Shown here: positions 8,119 through 17,167 of the stretch, one piece after another
Layout: each line of letters opens with the position of its first letter
Position numbering within the stretch: the first letter of the stretch is position 1
Source: Rickettsiella endosymbiont of Rhagonycha lignosa
GTDB taxonomy: Bacteria > Pseudomonadota > Gammaproteobacteria > Diplorickettsiales > Diplorickettsiaceae
Assembly (NCBI RefSeq): GCF_964031165.1
Contig: NZ_OZ035011.1
Span: 1-64,000, forward strand
DNA length: 64,000 nucleotides
Direction: 5' to 3'
Notes under the pieces: model-generated
What the model saw: only the letters and a program-made list of their open reading frames with translations
What the model was told of the DNA's origin: nothing
The model's database searches: none
Translations under genes and position numbers: made by a program

Positions 8119-8997
8119 TTAAATTAAGCAGTGTCCTGATAATTTCTCCAAAATATGAAGCGGGGCTGATTTGGGATTCGCCATAGCTTTAGGTGGTAAA
8201 TAAAAGGTTTGTTCAAGCAAATATTGCCCTGAAATAGCCGCATGTGATACTTGATCCGTAGAAACTATCCAACTAGTACCCGGAGGAAAACTGATTTCTT
8301 TATATTTTACTTGTTTTTGATAATCCATGTCGAGTTTCATACTGTCGTGAATTTTTAGCATAATATGATCATAATGAGTACGAATGCTTTTAGTGATCCC
8401 TAACCAATGTAAACATTTAGCACTACCAGGGATAGGTTTATTAATTTTGGGTAAAAAGCGCTGAGCTACTTCTTCAAAGCTTTCCCCTATACGCCAAACC
8501 CGATGTTCACCATAAGGATTGATATTACAAAATAAACGAACAATCCGATGTCCTTGATTAGGATTTGCAGCAAAGGCGTCAACATGTAATCGACGATCAT
8601 CTTTTCGTGCAGATGTTTTACGATTTCTTATTTGTACTGGACGGTAACTTGTGCGGCCTATGGTAAGTGAATTCGTATATTGTGAAAATAATGAGCCCAT
8701 GAAGCAGTTAGCTTGTTCTGAAAAACGTGCTAACATTGATTTTAAACACACTTGGTGTTTTTGATCTGCTTTAATACCTTTTAAATGATTTTTTTTTAAA
8801 TTAAAACTAATATTTTTGGTTTTTTTGTTTATTAAATAAGGAATAAATAACATCCGCTCGGATGGATCTATATTAAATGAAAGTTGCGGGCAAAAAATAA
8901 TTTTTCCAGACTCAAGATCAGAAATTGCAGTTTCTTGTTCATGTTGTTTAAATTCTATATCCCAAGCAGCAGCTGTACAGATAGAGAAGATATCCAT
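8119..8997 (-). CDS. kdoO: Kdo hydroxylase (Fe(II)/2-oxoglutarate dioxygenase)
   Basis: 292 aa, matching my knowledge of the KdoO family, which hydroxylates the outer Kdo sugar of lipid A-Kdo2 to give Ko in the lipopolysaccharide core. The iron-binding HxD appears in RRLHVDAFAANP near residue 137, with a distal histidine likely in WIVSTDQVSHAA. The segment RPVQIRNRKTSARKDDRRLH is characteristic. It stands alone between birA and comM. Other LPS genes in the window (hldE, hldD, lptB) support an LPS-bearing envelope. Named by family resemblance without a search. Confidence 0.8.
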   Translation of the reverse strand: MDIFSICTAAAWDIEFKQHEQETAISDLESGKIIFCPQLSFNIDPSERMLFIPYLINKKTKNISFNLKKNHLKGIKADQKHQVCLKSMLARFSEQANCFMGSLFSQYTNSLTIGRTSYRPVQIRNRKTSARKDDRRLHVDAFAANPNQGHRIVRLFCNINPYGEHRVWRIGESFEEVAQRFLPKINKPIPGSAKCLHWLGITKSIRTHYDHIMLKIHDSMKLDMDYQKQVKYKEISFPPGTSWIVSTDQVSHAAISGQYLLEQTFYLPPKAMANPKSAPLHILEKLSGHCLI

Positions 8998-9121
8998 TTT
9001 GAATTAAATCCATTTTAAAAACTTTATTCTATAGCTTTTTTTGCTAATTTTCCAGAATGGTTACTAAAAATTATAATAAAAACAATAGGTAATTTGATCA
9101 GCTTTAAAATCCTAATTTTAT

Positions 9122-10621
9122 TTAATTATTTTTAATAAGTCTATAACTTAAAGCTTCCATTAAATGTGAAGTTTCGATTTTTTCACTTTCTGCTAAATCT
9201 GCGATTGTACGTGCTATACGCAAAATTCGATGATAAGCTCGTGTTGAAAGTTGAAATTTTTCTAAGGAATTTTGTAAAATTTTTAGATTTTTATTTGATA
9301 ACGCGCATAAAATTTCTAAGTTTTTACCGGATAAATGATGATTAAGTTTTCCAAATTTTTTCAGTTGTAAAGTTTGAGCTTTCTTAACTCGATCTCGAAC
9401 TGTCTTACTATTTTCCTCATTGCTTTGTTGAAAAAGATAAGTTTTTGGTAACGGATTTAGCTCAATGCAAACATCTATACGATCTAAAAAAGGTGCAGAT
9501 AATTTTTTGCGATACCGTTGAATTTGTTGAGGCATACATATACATTGGTTTATCTGACTACCAAAATGGCCACACGGACAAGGGTTCATAGCAGCAACTA
9601 ACTGGAAATTAGCTGGAAATTCAGTTTGTTTAGCTGCGCGTGAGATAGTTATATTCCCTGATTCTAAAGGTTCGCGCAACGCTTCTAATACTCGGCGATC
9701 AAATTCGGGTAATTCATCCAAAAATAAAACGCCATGATGGGCTAATGATATCTCTCCTGGTTGAGGGGGATTACCTCCTCCAACTAGTGCAATGCTTGAA
9801 GCAGTGTGATGTGGTCTACGAAAGGGCGGAAATCTCCAAGTGTTTAATTCCAGGGATTGGCCTCGGATAGAATGTATAGCAGCAAGCTCAAGTGCGTCAT
9901 CATCATTGAGTAAAGGTAACAAGTTTATCAAACGAGAAGCAAGCATCGTTTTTCCAATACCCGGAGGACCGATCATTAATAAATTATGTTTTCCTGCAGC
10001 GCAAATTTCTAAAGCTCTTTTTGCATGCGCCTGGCCATACACTTCAGATAGATCAGGTAATTCACGATGTTTAAGCTTAGGAAATTCTGCATGATAATGT
10101 GCTATGAGTTCTCGTCCATGTAAATGTGAACAAATTTGTAAAATATTTTTAACGGGTAAAATGTAGGTTTTTCTATTGAAGCTGGCTTCTTGAGCATTTT
10201 CGAAAGGCAATACAATAATATGGTTAGCTTTTTGTGCTGCTAAAGAAAAAGGTAAAATGCCGGATACGGGTCGAAGCTCGCCGGATAGTCCTAACTCTCC
10301 GGTAAATTCATACTGCTCAAGCATACTGCTAGGTATCTGATTAGAAGCAGCTAGAATACTTAAGGCAATGGGTAAATCAAATCTGCCGCCTTGTTTGGAT
10401 AGATCAGCCGGAGCGAGATTGATAGTTATTCGCCGAGCAGGAAATTGAAATTGTGCATTAATTATAGCGCTACGTACCCGATCCCGAGTTCCTTTTACTG
10501 TCGTTTCAGGAAGCCCAACAATAGATAAGCTAGGTAAACCATTTGATATATGAGTTTCAACAGTAACAGGAAGCGCTTCAATACCAGCATTTGCACGAGT
10601 TTGTACAATAGCTATCGACAT
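9122..10621 (-). CDS. comM: ComM/YifB family branch-migration AAA+ ATPase
   Basis: 499 aa. The N-terminal Lon-like fold (residues 1-165: GLPSLSIVGLPETTVKGTRD) is followed by a Mg-chelatase-type AAA+ module with Walker A GPPGIGKTMLASRL near residue 218, Walker B GVLFLDELPEF, and the zinc-type cysteines in NPCPCGHFG and CICMPQQ. ComM promotes branch migration of DNA taken up in natural transformation. It has a good ribosome site (aaggag). With the ComEA-like gene and pilin in this window it hints at competence machinery, which is inference. Confidence 0.93.
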   Translation of the reverse strand: MSIAIVQTRANAGIEALPVTVETHISNGLPSLSIVGLPETTVKGTRDRVRSAIINAQFQFPARRITINLAPADLSKQGGRFDLPIALSILAASNQIPSSMLEQYEFTGELGLSGELRPVSGILPFSLAAQKANHIIVLPFENAQEASFNRKTYILPVKNILQICSHLHGRELIAHYHAEFPKLKHRELPDLSEVYGQAHAKRALEICAAGKHNLLMIGPPGIGKTMLASRLINLLPLLNDDDALELAAIHSIRGQSLELNTWRFPPFRRPHHTASSIALVGGGNPPQPGEISLAHHGVLFLDELPEFDRRVLEALREPLESGNITISRAAKQTEFPANFQLVAAMNPCPCGHFGSQINQCICMPQQIQRYRKKLSAPFLDRIDVCIELNPLPKTYLFQQSNEENSKTVRDRVKKAQTLQLKKFGKLNHHLSGKNLEILCALSNKNLKILQNSLEKFQLSTRAYHRILRIARTIADLAESEKIETSHLMEALSYRLIKNN

Positions 10622-10671
10622 AATCAGCTCCTTCTGTATTTATTATTTTAATTGATCGGTCAAAATCTATA

Positions 10672-10956
10672 CTATAAATTCTTCTTTTTTACATTTTTTT
10701 TGTTTTTTTCTTTACCTAAATGATTTTCTAAATGTGCGATTTGCTTTTCTAGAATATTTATTTTAGCTCGTGTTTTTGTTAAAACTTTTTTTTGTATATC
10801 AAATTCTTCTCTTGTTACTAAATCAAGCTTTGCAAGCATACTTTGCAAGACAACCCGAAAATTTTTTTCCAAATCTTTTCTAAATTTATTTAATCCAGGT
10901 GGCAGACTTTCGGTAAGTCGTTTTACGGTATCATCAATAAATTTTGTATCAAACAT
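10672..10956 (-). CDS. ubiK: Ubiquinone biosynthesis accessory factor UbiK (YqiC)
   Basis: 94 aa, a small coiled-coil protein that helps assemble the UbiJ-centred ubiquinone complex. The conserved block KLDLVTREEFDIQKKVL lies mid-protein, preceded by an amphipathic helix and followed by a heptad-like helix (INILEKQIAHLE) and a lysine-rich tail. Ribosome site gaggaa. It is expressed away from ubiE-ubiJ-ubiB, which lie 40 kb further on. Confidence 0.9.
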   Translation of the reverse strand: MFDTKFIDDTVKRLTESLPPGLNKFRKDLEKNFRVVLQSMLAKLDLVTREEFDIQKKVLTKTRAKINILEKQIAHLENHLGKEKNKKNVKKKNL

Positions 10957-11019
10957 GTAATATATTCCTCTTTATTAAGTTACTATTCTAATCTAATTGC
11001 CTTTTATAATGTTAAAAAA

Positions 11020-12588
11020 TTAATTATTTTGAGAACAAATATTGTCTAAAGCATTTTTAAAGGCGCATAATTTATCATCGATAATCAAGGTATATTGTTG
11101 TTCAGAATTTAATAAAGGCTCTACTAATTTTTTTTGATGTTCTAAAATAGTTGAGTTGGCTTCAGAAATTTTATTATTATTTCGAACGTTGCGCTTTTTA
11201 ATTCGTTGAATTATTTTAAGATCATTGGTTCGGCAATCAAGTATGTAGAATGGTACTTTTAAAAACATAGCTAAATTATAGAACATTAATCGTTGACTAT
11301 GAAGAAGAAATGTAGCGTCAATTATTACAGTGAGCCCTGCATTAATAGAAATTTTTGCTAAATTCAGAAGTTTATTATAAGTTTTCTCTGTTGATTGAGG
11401 AGTATAAATTCCGCCGTAAGGTGTGGAGTTGGAATTTTCAAATAAAGGTATGCTAAATAATTGTTTACGTATGATATCGGAGCTTATTTGAATGGCGCCA
11501 CATTCAATGGCAATTTTTTTTGCTATAGTTGATTTTCCCGATCCAGCAAGCCCATGCATAATGATTAAATTTGGTTTTTTAGGGCGAGTATAAAATTCTG
11601 CTAAATTAATGAAGTTGTAATAATCATTACGAATATCTAATTGTTCTTTATCATTTAAATCTTTCTGATTTAAGCGAAATAAAGCTATTTTAGCGCGAAC
11701 TACTGCGCGATAAGAAAGATAATAAGCTAATAAATTAAGTCCTTCGTAATCCCCAGTAAACTGTAGATAAGTGTTAATTAATTGATTAGCTAGCTTGGGT
11801 TGCTTTTTCTCCGCTAGATCCATCGCTAAAAAAGCAAGATCAGCAATGACATCGGTCCATCGCAAGTCTTCATTGAATTCTAATCGATCAAAAAGAACAA
11901 GTTTTTCATGATAGAGAATAATATTTGCTAAATGTAAATCTCCATGACAGTCACGAATAAACCCTTGTTCTTTACGTTTTTCGAATAGTTTTTGATGCAT
12001 AGTAAATTGTTCGTTAGCCCATCTCTCTAATTTCTCTATTTGAGCTATATCGTTAGAGTTACTAAGTAAAGGAATTATTTGTTCAAAATTTTGCTGAGTA
12101 GGAGCATGAACCTCATGAGGAAGGCCGAATCGAGAATTTTTAGACGCAATCGGTGTTTTTTTGTGGAATTCTGCGATTAACTGCCCTAATTGGCCAATAA
12201 GCGATGCATTTAATTTTCCTTGTTTAAGCAGGTTGCTAAGTAAATTATCTTGAGAAAACTCGCACATCTTGATGGCGTACTCTAAAATAGGTCCTGTGTT
12301 ACCATTAACTTTAGGTTGTTCAATGGTTCCTGTAATGGGCACTACAGCAAGATAAATTTCAGGTGCAAATAATTGCCCTAAACGCAATTCTTCTTCGCAG
12401 AAATATTTGCGTTTTTTCAAAGTTGAAAAATCCAAAAATCCAAAATCAACAGGTTTTTTTATTTTATAAGCATATTTTCCAGTTAATATGACCCAGGAAA
12501 CGTGCGTTTCAATAAGTCCAAGTTGCAGAGTTGGATGGTTATAGGCACAGCTAGATAGAAGATTTTTAATTAAAGAAGAATTCGGCAT
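11020..12588 (-). CDS. Phosphotransferase-like + P-loop kinase fusion protein
   Basis: 522 aa in two parts. Residues 1-340 resemble aminoglycoside/choline-type phosphotransferases: CHGDLHLANIIL (catalytic loop) and LFDRLEFN (metal-binding, the D of a DFG-like motif). Residues 345-522 form a zeta-toxin/kinase-like P-loop domain with GLAGSGKSTIAKKI and a DATFL segment. This two-domain architecture is widespread in proteobacteria as 'AAA family ATPase / aminoglycoside phosphotransferase family'; the substrate is not known to me. Drug resistance should not be assumed. Confidence 0.85.
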   Translation of the reverse strand: MPNSSLIKNLLSSCAYNHPTLQLGLIETHVSWVILTGKYAYKIKKPVDFGFLDFSTLKKRKYFCEEELRLGQLFAPEIYLAVVPITGTIEQPKVNGNTGPILEYAIKMCEFSQDNLLSNLLKQGKLNASLIGQLGQLIAEFHKKTPIASKNSRFGLPHEVHAPTQQNFEQIIPLLSNSNDIAQIEKLERWANEQFTMHQKLFEKRKEQGFIRDCHGDLHLANIILYHEKLVLFDRLEFNEDLRWTDVIADLAFLAMDLAEKKQPKLANQLINTYLQFTGDYEGLNLLAYYLSYRAVVRAKIALFRLNQKDLNDKEQLDIRNDYYNFINLAEFYTRPKKPNLIIMHGLAGSGKSTIAKKIAIECGAIQISSDIIRKQLFSIPLFENSNSTPYGGIYTPQSTEKTYNKLLNLAKISINAGLTVIIDATFLLHSQRLMFYNLAMFLKVPFYILDCRTNDLKIIQRIKKRNVRNNNKISEANSTILEHQKKLVEPLLNSEQQYTLIIDDKLCAFKNALDNICSQNN

Positions 12589-12702
12589 AATTTGAAGATC
12601 AAAATCACTATTAATTAACCCACAGATTACTATAACGTAACTTGTTATTGGTTGTAAGGGGTATAAGATTCAGATTTGATTATTTTTATAAGGATATTTT
12701 AA

Positions 12703-13848
12703 ATGAAATTATCTTATGCTAAAAAATTAATCCAGCAGTTGTTAAATCAAGCACACATTGAGATTAATGGAAAAAATCCTAGAGACATTCAGGTCCATAA
12801 TGAAAAGCTTTATTTAAGATTGTTAAAAAATCCTGTTTTAGCTTTAGGTGAATCGTATATGGAAGGATGGTGGGATTGTGATAGTCTTGATGAATTCTTT
12901 TTTTATTTATTACATACAAAATTACCTGAAAATATAAAAAGAAATAAATATTTTTTGTATTATTTTGTTAAAGAAAAGCTTCGTATGCTTATGATGAGTT
13001 GCTTTAATTTACAAGCAAAATCTCGTGCATTTGAAGTAGGTGAACACCATTATGATAAAGGAAATTCATTATATCAAGCAATGTTAGATAAAGATCTGAC
13101 ATATAGTTGTGCTTATTGGAAAAAAAGTAAGATTTTGGATGAAGCACAGCAAGCCAAATTAGCATTAGTTTGTGAAAAATTAAAACTAAAATCAGGTATG
13201 AAGATACTAGATATCGGATGTGGTTGGGGAAGTTTTGCTCGGTATGCAGCAGAAAATTATGGAGTTTCAGTGCTGGGATTGACAGTATCTAAGGAACAAT
13301 ATCATTATGCTAAAAAGATTTGTCAAGGCTGGCCTGTAGAAATTCTCTTTAAAGATTATAGAGATATTAATGGAGTATTTGATCGTATTTGTTCAATAGG
13401 TATGTTTGAGCATGTAGGGCCAAAAAATCATAAAGCCTATATGAAAATCGCACATCGTTGTCTAAAAAATTCCGGACTATTTTTATTACATACGATAGGA
13501 AGTAATACATCAAAATACTATCCCAATCCATGGATACATAAATATATATTTCCGAATGGAATTTTACCTTCTATTCGTCAAATTGGAAAAGCAAGCGAAG
13601 GTCTTTTTATTATGGAAGATTGGCATAATTTTGGGGCTTATTATGATAGAACACTAATGGCTTGGTTCGAAAATTTTAATAAATCCTGGATTTTTTTAAA
13701 AAAAGATTATGATTATGCTTCTTTTTATCGAATGTGGAAATATTACTTATTAGCATGTGCCGGTGCATTTAGAGCACGTGATCTTCAATTATGGCAAATT
13801 GTTTTTTCTAAAGGTGGATTAATTAATGGGTATGAGTCAATCCGTTAA
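12703..13848 (+). CDS. cfa: Cyclopropane-fatty-acyl-phospholipid synthase
   Basis: Adds a methylene from S-adenosylmethionine across double bonds of membrane phospholipid acyl chains, usually in late growth or acid stress. 381 aa (E. coli 382). Markers: ESYMEGWWDC, EVGEHHYDKGNSLY, the SAM-binding ILDIGCGWGSFARYA, MFEHVG, and the C-terminal YYLLACAGAFRARDLQLWQ. Ribosome site aaggat. Stands alone; a weak hairpin follows at 13854. Confidence 0.96.
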   Translation: MKLSYAKKLIQQLLNQAHIEINGKNPRDIQVHNEKLYLRLLKNPVLALGESYMEGWWDCDSLDEFFFYLLHTKLPENIKRNKYFLYYFVKEKLRMLMMSCFNLQAKSRAFEVGEHHYDKGNSLYQAMLDKDLTYSCAYWKKSKILDEAQQAKLALVCEKLKLKSGMKILDIGCGWGSFARYAAENYGVSVLGLTVSKEQYHYAKKICQGWPVEILFKDYRDINGVFDRICSIGMFEHVGPKNHKAYMKIAHRCLKNSGLFLLHTIGSNTSKYYPNPWIHKYIFPNGILPSIRQIGKASEGLFIMEDWHNFGAYYDRTLMAWFENFNKSWIFLKKDYDYASFYRMWKYYLLACAGAFRARDLQLWQIVFSKGGLINGYESIR

Positions 13849-13853
13849 TTAAT

Positions 13854-13875
13854 AAAAATCAGTTTTAGGATTTTT
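13854..13875 (+). terminator. Weak candidate terminator after cfa
   Basis: AAAAATC pairs with GATTTTT across an 8-nt loop 6 nt past the cfa stop; the 3' arm itself provides a run of five T. There is little GC in the stem, so stability is low. Confidence 0.3.
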
Positions 13876-14245
13876 AGCATCATTATTTCTATTCTGCCAT
13901 GAGAATTAGTCTTCAGAATGATCATATCCTGCATCTATTCGAAGCTGAGAAACATTTCAATTTTGGCCAACTATCTTGTTATATGACTGGCACTAGCCAA
14001 GCAGGTCCGTGCTATTCAGAGACATCGTGTTTCTTTTCTTGAAAATTTCCATCACAAAATAAAGGTATATTGAGATATTTTTCTTCATTTTGATATGCAT
14101 GGAGTCCTTATAATGTTTCGATTTTTTCAGAGATTAGTTATCCCAGACGCGTTAAAAAATAAATTAAACATGGAAGTTCTAAGATGGTTTACCCCCTAGT
14201 ACTTTTATGAAACAATGTAAGCCTAATTTATGTGGAGAGTATTGT
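13876..14245. other. Gap before rppH without a clear gene
   Basis: About 370 nt separate the cfa region from the preferred rppH start. I see two short open frames on the plus strand: 13899-14042 (47 codons, no ribosome site) and 14113-14199 (28 codons, MFRFFQRLVIPDAL at its start, preceded by GGAG). Neither resembles a known protein. The second could be a leader peptide or a fragment. No RNA gene is recognised; promoters for rppH-ptsP should lie here. Confidence 0.5.
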
Positions 14246-14785
14246 GTGATTGACGAGGAAGGTTTTCGTATAGGAGTTGGTATTATTGTTGCTAATTCTG
14301 CTGGGCAAGTCCTTTGGGCTAGACGCATTGGTCAACATGCTTGGCAATTCCCTCAAGGCGGTCTTCAAGTTAATGAAACACCTGAGCAGGCTCTATTTAG
14401 AGAGCTTTATGAAGAATTAGGATTAGAAGATACAGATGTTGAGTTGCTAGGTGGAACAAAAAATTGGTTATATTATTGGTTGCCCCATCATTTACGACGT
14501 TCGCATATGCAACCATTATGCATTGGACAAAAGCAAAAATGGTTTTTGCTTTGTTTAAGGGGAAAGCCGGAAAAAATTCGTTTTGATGTTACTCGTTCGC
14601 CTGAGTTTGATCGTTGGCGTTGGGCCCCATATTGGTATCCTATCAGGCAAGTTATCACATTTAAAAGACATGTTTATCGGCGTGCGTTAGAAGAATTAGC
14701 AACATTACTTCCCTCTGAAATTATGCAACAAAGACGGGTTAGTAAATTATGCAGCAACTTAACGTTGATAGAAAAAGTCGAATAA
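14246..14785 (+). CDS. rppH: RNA 5'-pyrophosphohydrolase RppH (Nudix)
   Basis: Removes pyrophosphate from 5'-triphosphorylated mRNA ends and so starts RNase E-dependent decay. The Nudix box is complete: [20 protein letters not shown]. The family begins M-I-D-x-x-G-(Y/F)-R; here VIDEEGFR starts at a GTG (14246) with a strong ribosome site (GGAGAG, 6 nt spacing). I prefer this start, giving 179 aa, to the in-frame ATG at 14207, which has no ribosome site. ptsP follows in the same direction, as in E. coli. Confidence 0.94.
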   Translation: MIDEEGFRIGVGIIVANSAGQVLWARRIGQHAWQFPQGGLQVNETPEQALFRELYEELGLEDTDVELLGGTKNWLYYWLPHHLRRSHMQPLCIGQKQKWFLLCLRGKPEKIRFDVTRSPEFDRWRWAPYWYPIRQVITFKRHVYRRALEELATLLPSEIMQQRRVSKLCSNLTLIEKVE

Positions 14786-14889
14786 TCAAATATAAACTTA
14801 TTTGAGCATGTTAGGGTTTAGATTGGCAGATGTAATATTTTAAACCATAATTTAATTATGCCCAAATATTAATAAGTTAGGTGTTTGCT

Positions 14890-17163
14890 ATGTTGAAGAT
14901 ACTTCGTCGTATTGTTCAAGAAATCAGTGCAGCGCAAAGTTTTAAAGAAGCTTTACGAACATTAGTAAGACGGATCCGTGAAGCTTTGAATACTCAATCC
15001 TGCACTGTTTTTCTTCTGGATAGCGAAAAAAATTATGTTTTACTTGCAACTGATGGTCTAAATCCTAAGTGTGTTGGAAAAGTACGTTTTGGCTTCGATC
15101 AAGGTTTAGTTGGTTTAGTTGGAAGTAATGGTGAATTAATTAATATAGAAAATGCACCCGAACATCCGGATTTTTTATATATCGCTGATATAGGTGAAGA
15201 ACGTTACAAAGCTTTTCTGGGCGTACCTATTATTCATAATCGCGCATTATTGGGTGTATTGGTAGTTCAACAAGAAGAGCAGCGTTGTTTTGATGAAGCA
15301 GAAGAAGCTTTTTTGGTCACCATGGCTGCTCAATTAGGTGGCGTATTAGCGCATGCAGAAGCGACAGGAGAAATATTTTCTTTATTTAAGGAAAATAAAA
15401 AACAATTACAACAAGATATCAGTTTTCAAGGAATTGCTAGCGCACCAGGTATCGCCATCGGGCAAGTTGTTGTCGCTTATCCTTTTGCTGATTTAGAAGC
15501 AGTTCCCTATAAAAGAGCAGATGATTTATTAATAGAAATAACTCAATTGAAGAAAGCTTTTAAAGCAGCACGTGATGATATTCATCGTTTAAAAAAACAT
15601 ATGATGTCTGTGTTGCCAGAAGAAGAGCAAGCATTATTCGATGTATATTTAGCGATTTTAAATAAAGCCAATTTGGAGAAAGAAGTTATAACAGCCATTA
15701 AAACTTCTCATCAATGGGCTCAGGCAGCATTGCAATCGGTTATTAGCACGCACGTGCAACAATTTGAGAAAGTTGATGACGATTATTTGAGAGAAAGAGC
15801 GGCGGATTTAAGAGATTTAGGTCGCCGAATCTTAATGCATTTACAAAACAACCAATTTACTCCCCCTTTATATCCAGAAAATACTATTTTAATTGGTGAG
15901 GAAGTCAGTCCTTCTGCTTTAGCGGAGGTACCTGAGGGGCGATTAGCAGGGATAGTTTCTGTAAAAGGTTCTAGTCATTCTCACTTATCTATTTTGGCAC
16001 GCTCTTTAGGGATTCCTGCTGTCACTGGAGTGGAAAATCTACCAGTAAACCAGCTCGAAGCGCAAACTTTAATCGTAGATGGTTCTCAAGGCCGTATTAT
16101 AGTTGCCCCCTCTGGAAGGGTTAAACAGAATTTTACTACACTGATACAGCAACAAAGTGAATTTACGAATAGTCTAGAAGCATTGCGAGAATTGCCTGCG
16201 CAAACTTTAGATGGCTATAGCATTGCCCTTTGGGTAAATACTGGGTTGATGGCGGATGCGAGCCTTTCTTTAACGGCAGGTGCGGAAGGTATAGGGCTCT
16301 ATCGTACCGAAGTACCTTTTCTAATTCGAGATTGTTTTCCTGCAGAAGATGAACAATATGGCTTATATCGACAATTATTGGCAGCATTTTCGCCGCGACC
16401 TGTCGTAATGCGTACGTTAGATATTGGGGGAGATAAGGCATTACCTTATTTTCCTATCAAAGAAGATAACCCATTTTTAGGCTGGCGTGGAATTCGTGTA
16501 ACCCTGGATCATCCAGAAATATTTTTAATACAAATACGTGCAATGTTAAGAGCTAATTTGGAATTTAATAATTTACGTATTATGTTACCTATGGTTAGCT
16601 GCGTTGCTGAGGCTGATCATGCTTTACGTTTGATCGATCAAGCTTATGAAAAAGTAGTGAGTGAAGACAAGCATGCATGTATGCCTCCAATTGGGATAAT
16701 GATTGAGGTACCTTCTGCAATTTATCAAGCTCGCGCATTAGCTGAACGAGTTGAGTTTTTATCAGTAGGAAGCAACGACCTCACACAATATATGTTAGCC
16801 GTAGACCGTAATAATCCACGCGTAGCCAACTTATATGATCCCTTTCAGCCAGCTGTTCTAAAAGCATTAGTTCAAATTGTAGAGGCCGCTCATCAAGCAA
16901 AAAAACCGATTAGCATTTGTGGAGAAATGGCCAGTGATCCTTTAGCTATACCTTTACTTTTAGCGATGGGGTTTGATGCATTGAGCATGAACTCTTTTTC
17001 TATTCCTCGTATAAAATCCGTGATTCGGCAAATCAGTTTTCATCAAGCCAGAGATACATTAATACGAATTTTGGGAATGGATAATGCAACTGATATAAGA
17101 AAATATTTAAATGAAGAGTTGTCGAGATTTAATTTGGAACATTTAATACCTATAGCTGGATAG
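14890..17163 (+). CDS. ptsP: PEP-protein phosphotransferase PtsP (EI-Ntr)
   Basis: Enzyme I of the nitrogen-type phosphotransferase system: takes phosphate from phosphoenolpyruvate and passes it to the carrier NPr. 757 aa from the ATG at 14890; a GTG nine bases earlier is less likely because the family begins at this ATG (MLKILRRIV). Order: GAF domain (residues 1-150), PEP-utiliser N-terminal domain, phospho-histidine segment SSHSHLSILARS near residue 365, and the TIM-barrel with GIGLYRTEVPFL, VGSNDLTQYMLAVDR and the catalytic cysteine in ISICGEMA. No NPr or EIIA-Ntr gene lies nearby. Confidence 0.96.
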   Translation: MLKILRRIVQEISAAQSFKEALRTLVRRIREALNTQSCTVFLLDSEKNYVLLATDGLNPKCVGKVRFGFDQGLVGLVGSNGELINIENAPEHPDFLYIADIGEERYKAFLGVPIIHNRALLGVLVVQQEEQRCFDEAEEAFLVTMAAQLGGVLAHAEATGEIFSLFKENKKQLQQDISFQGIASAPGIAIGQVVVAYPFADLEAVPYKRADDLLIEITQLKKAFKAARDDIHRLKKHMMSVLPEEEQALFDVYLAILNKANLEKEVITAIKTSHQWAQAALQSVISTHVQQFEKVDDDYLRERAADLRDLGRRILMHLQNNQFTPPLYPENTILIGEEVSPSALAEVPEGRLAGIVSVKGSSHSHLSILARSLGIPAVTGVENLPVNQLEAQTLIVDGSQGRIIVAPSGRVKQNFTTLIQQQSEFTNSLEALRELPAQTLDGYSIALWVNTGLMADASLSLTAGAEGIGLYRTEVPFLIRDCFPAEDEQYGLYRQLLAAFSPRPVVMRTLDIGGDKALPYFPIKEDNPFLGWRGIRVTLDHPEIFLIQIRAMLRANLEFNNLRIMLPMVSCVAEADHALRLIDQAYEKVVSEDKHACMPPIGIMIEVPSAIYQARALAERVEFLSVGSNDLTQYMLAVDRNNPRVANLYDPFQPAVLKALVQIVEAAHQAKKPISICGEMASDPLAIPLLLAMGFDALSMNSFSIPRIKSVIRQISFHQARDTLIRILGMDNATDIRKYLNEELSRFNLEHLIPIAG

Positions 17164-17167
17164 TATT

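Noticed and set aside
13899-14042. 47-codon open frame starting MRISLQNDHILH
   Set aside because: No ribosome site and no recognisable protein; not enough to call a gene.
16163-16441. Antisense open frame inside ptsP
   Set aside because: Lies wholly opposite a conserved catalytic region of ptsP; a shadow frame without conserved sequence.
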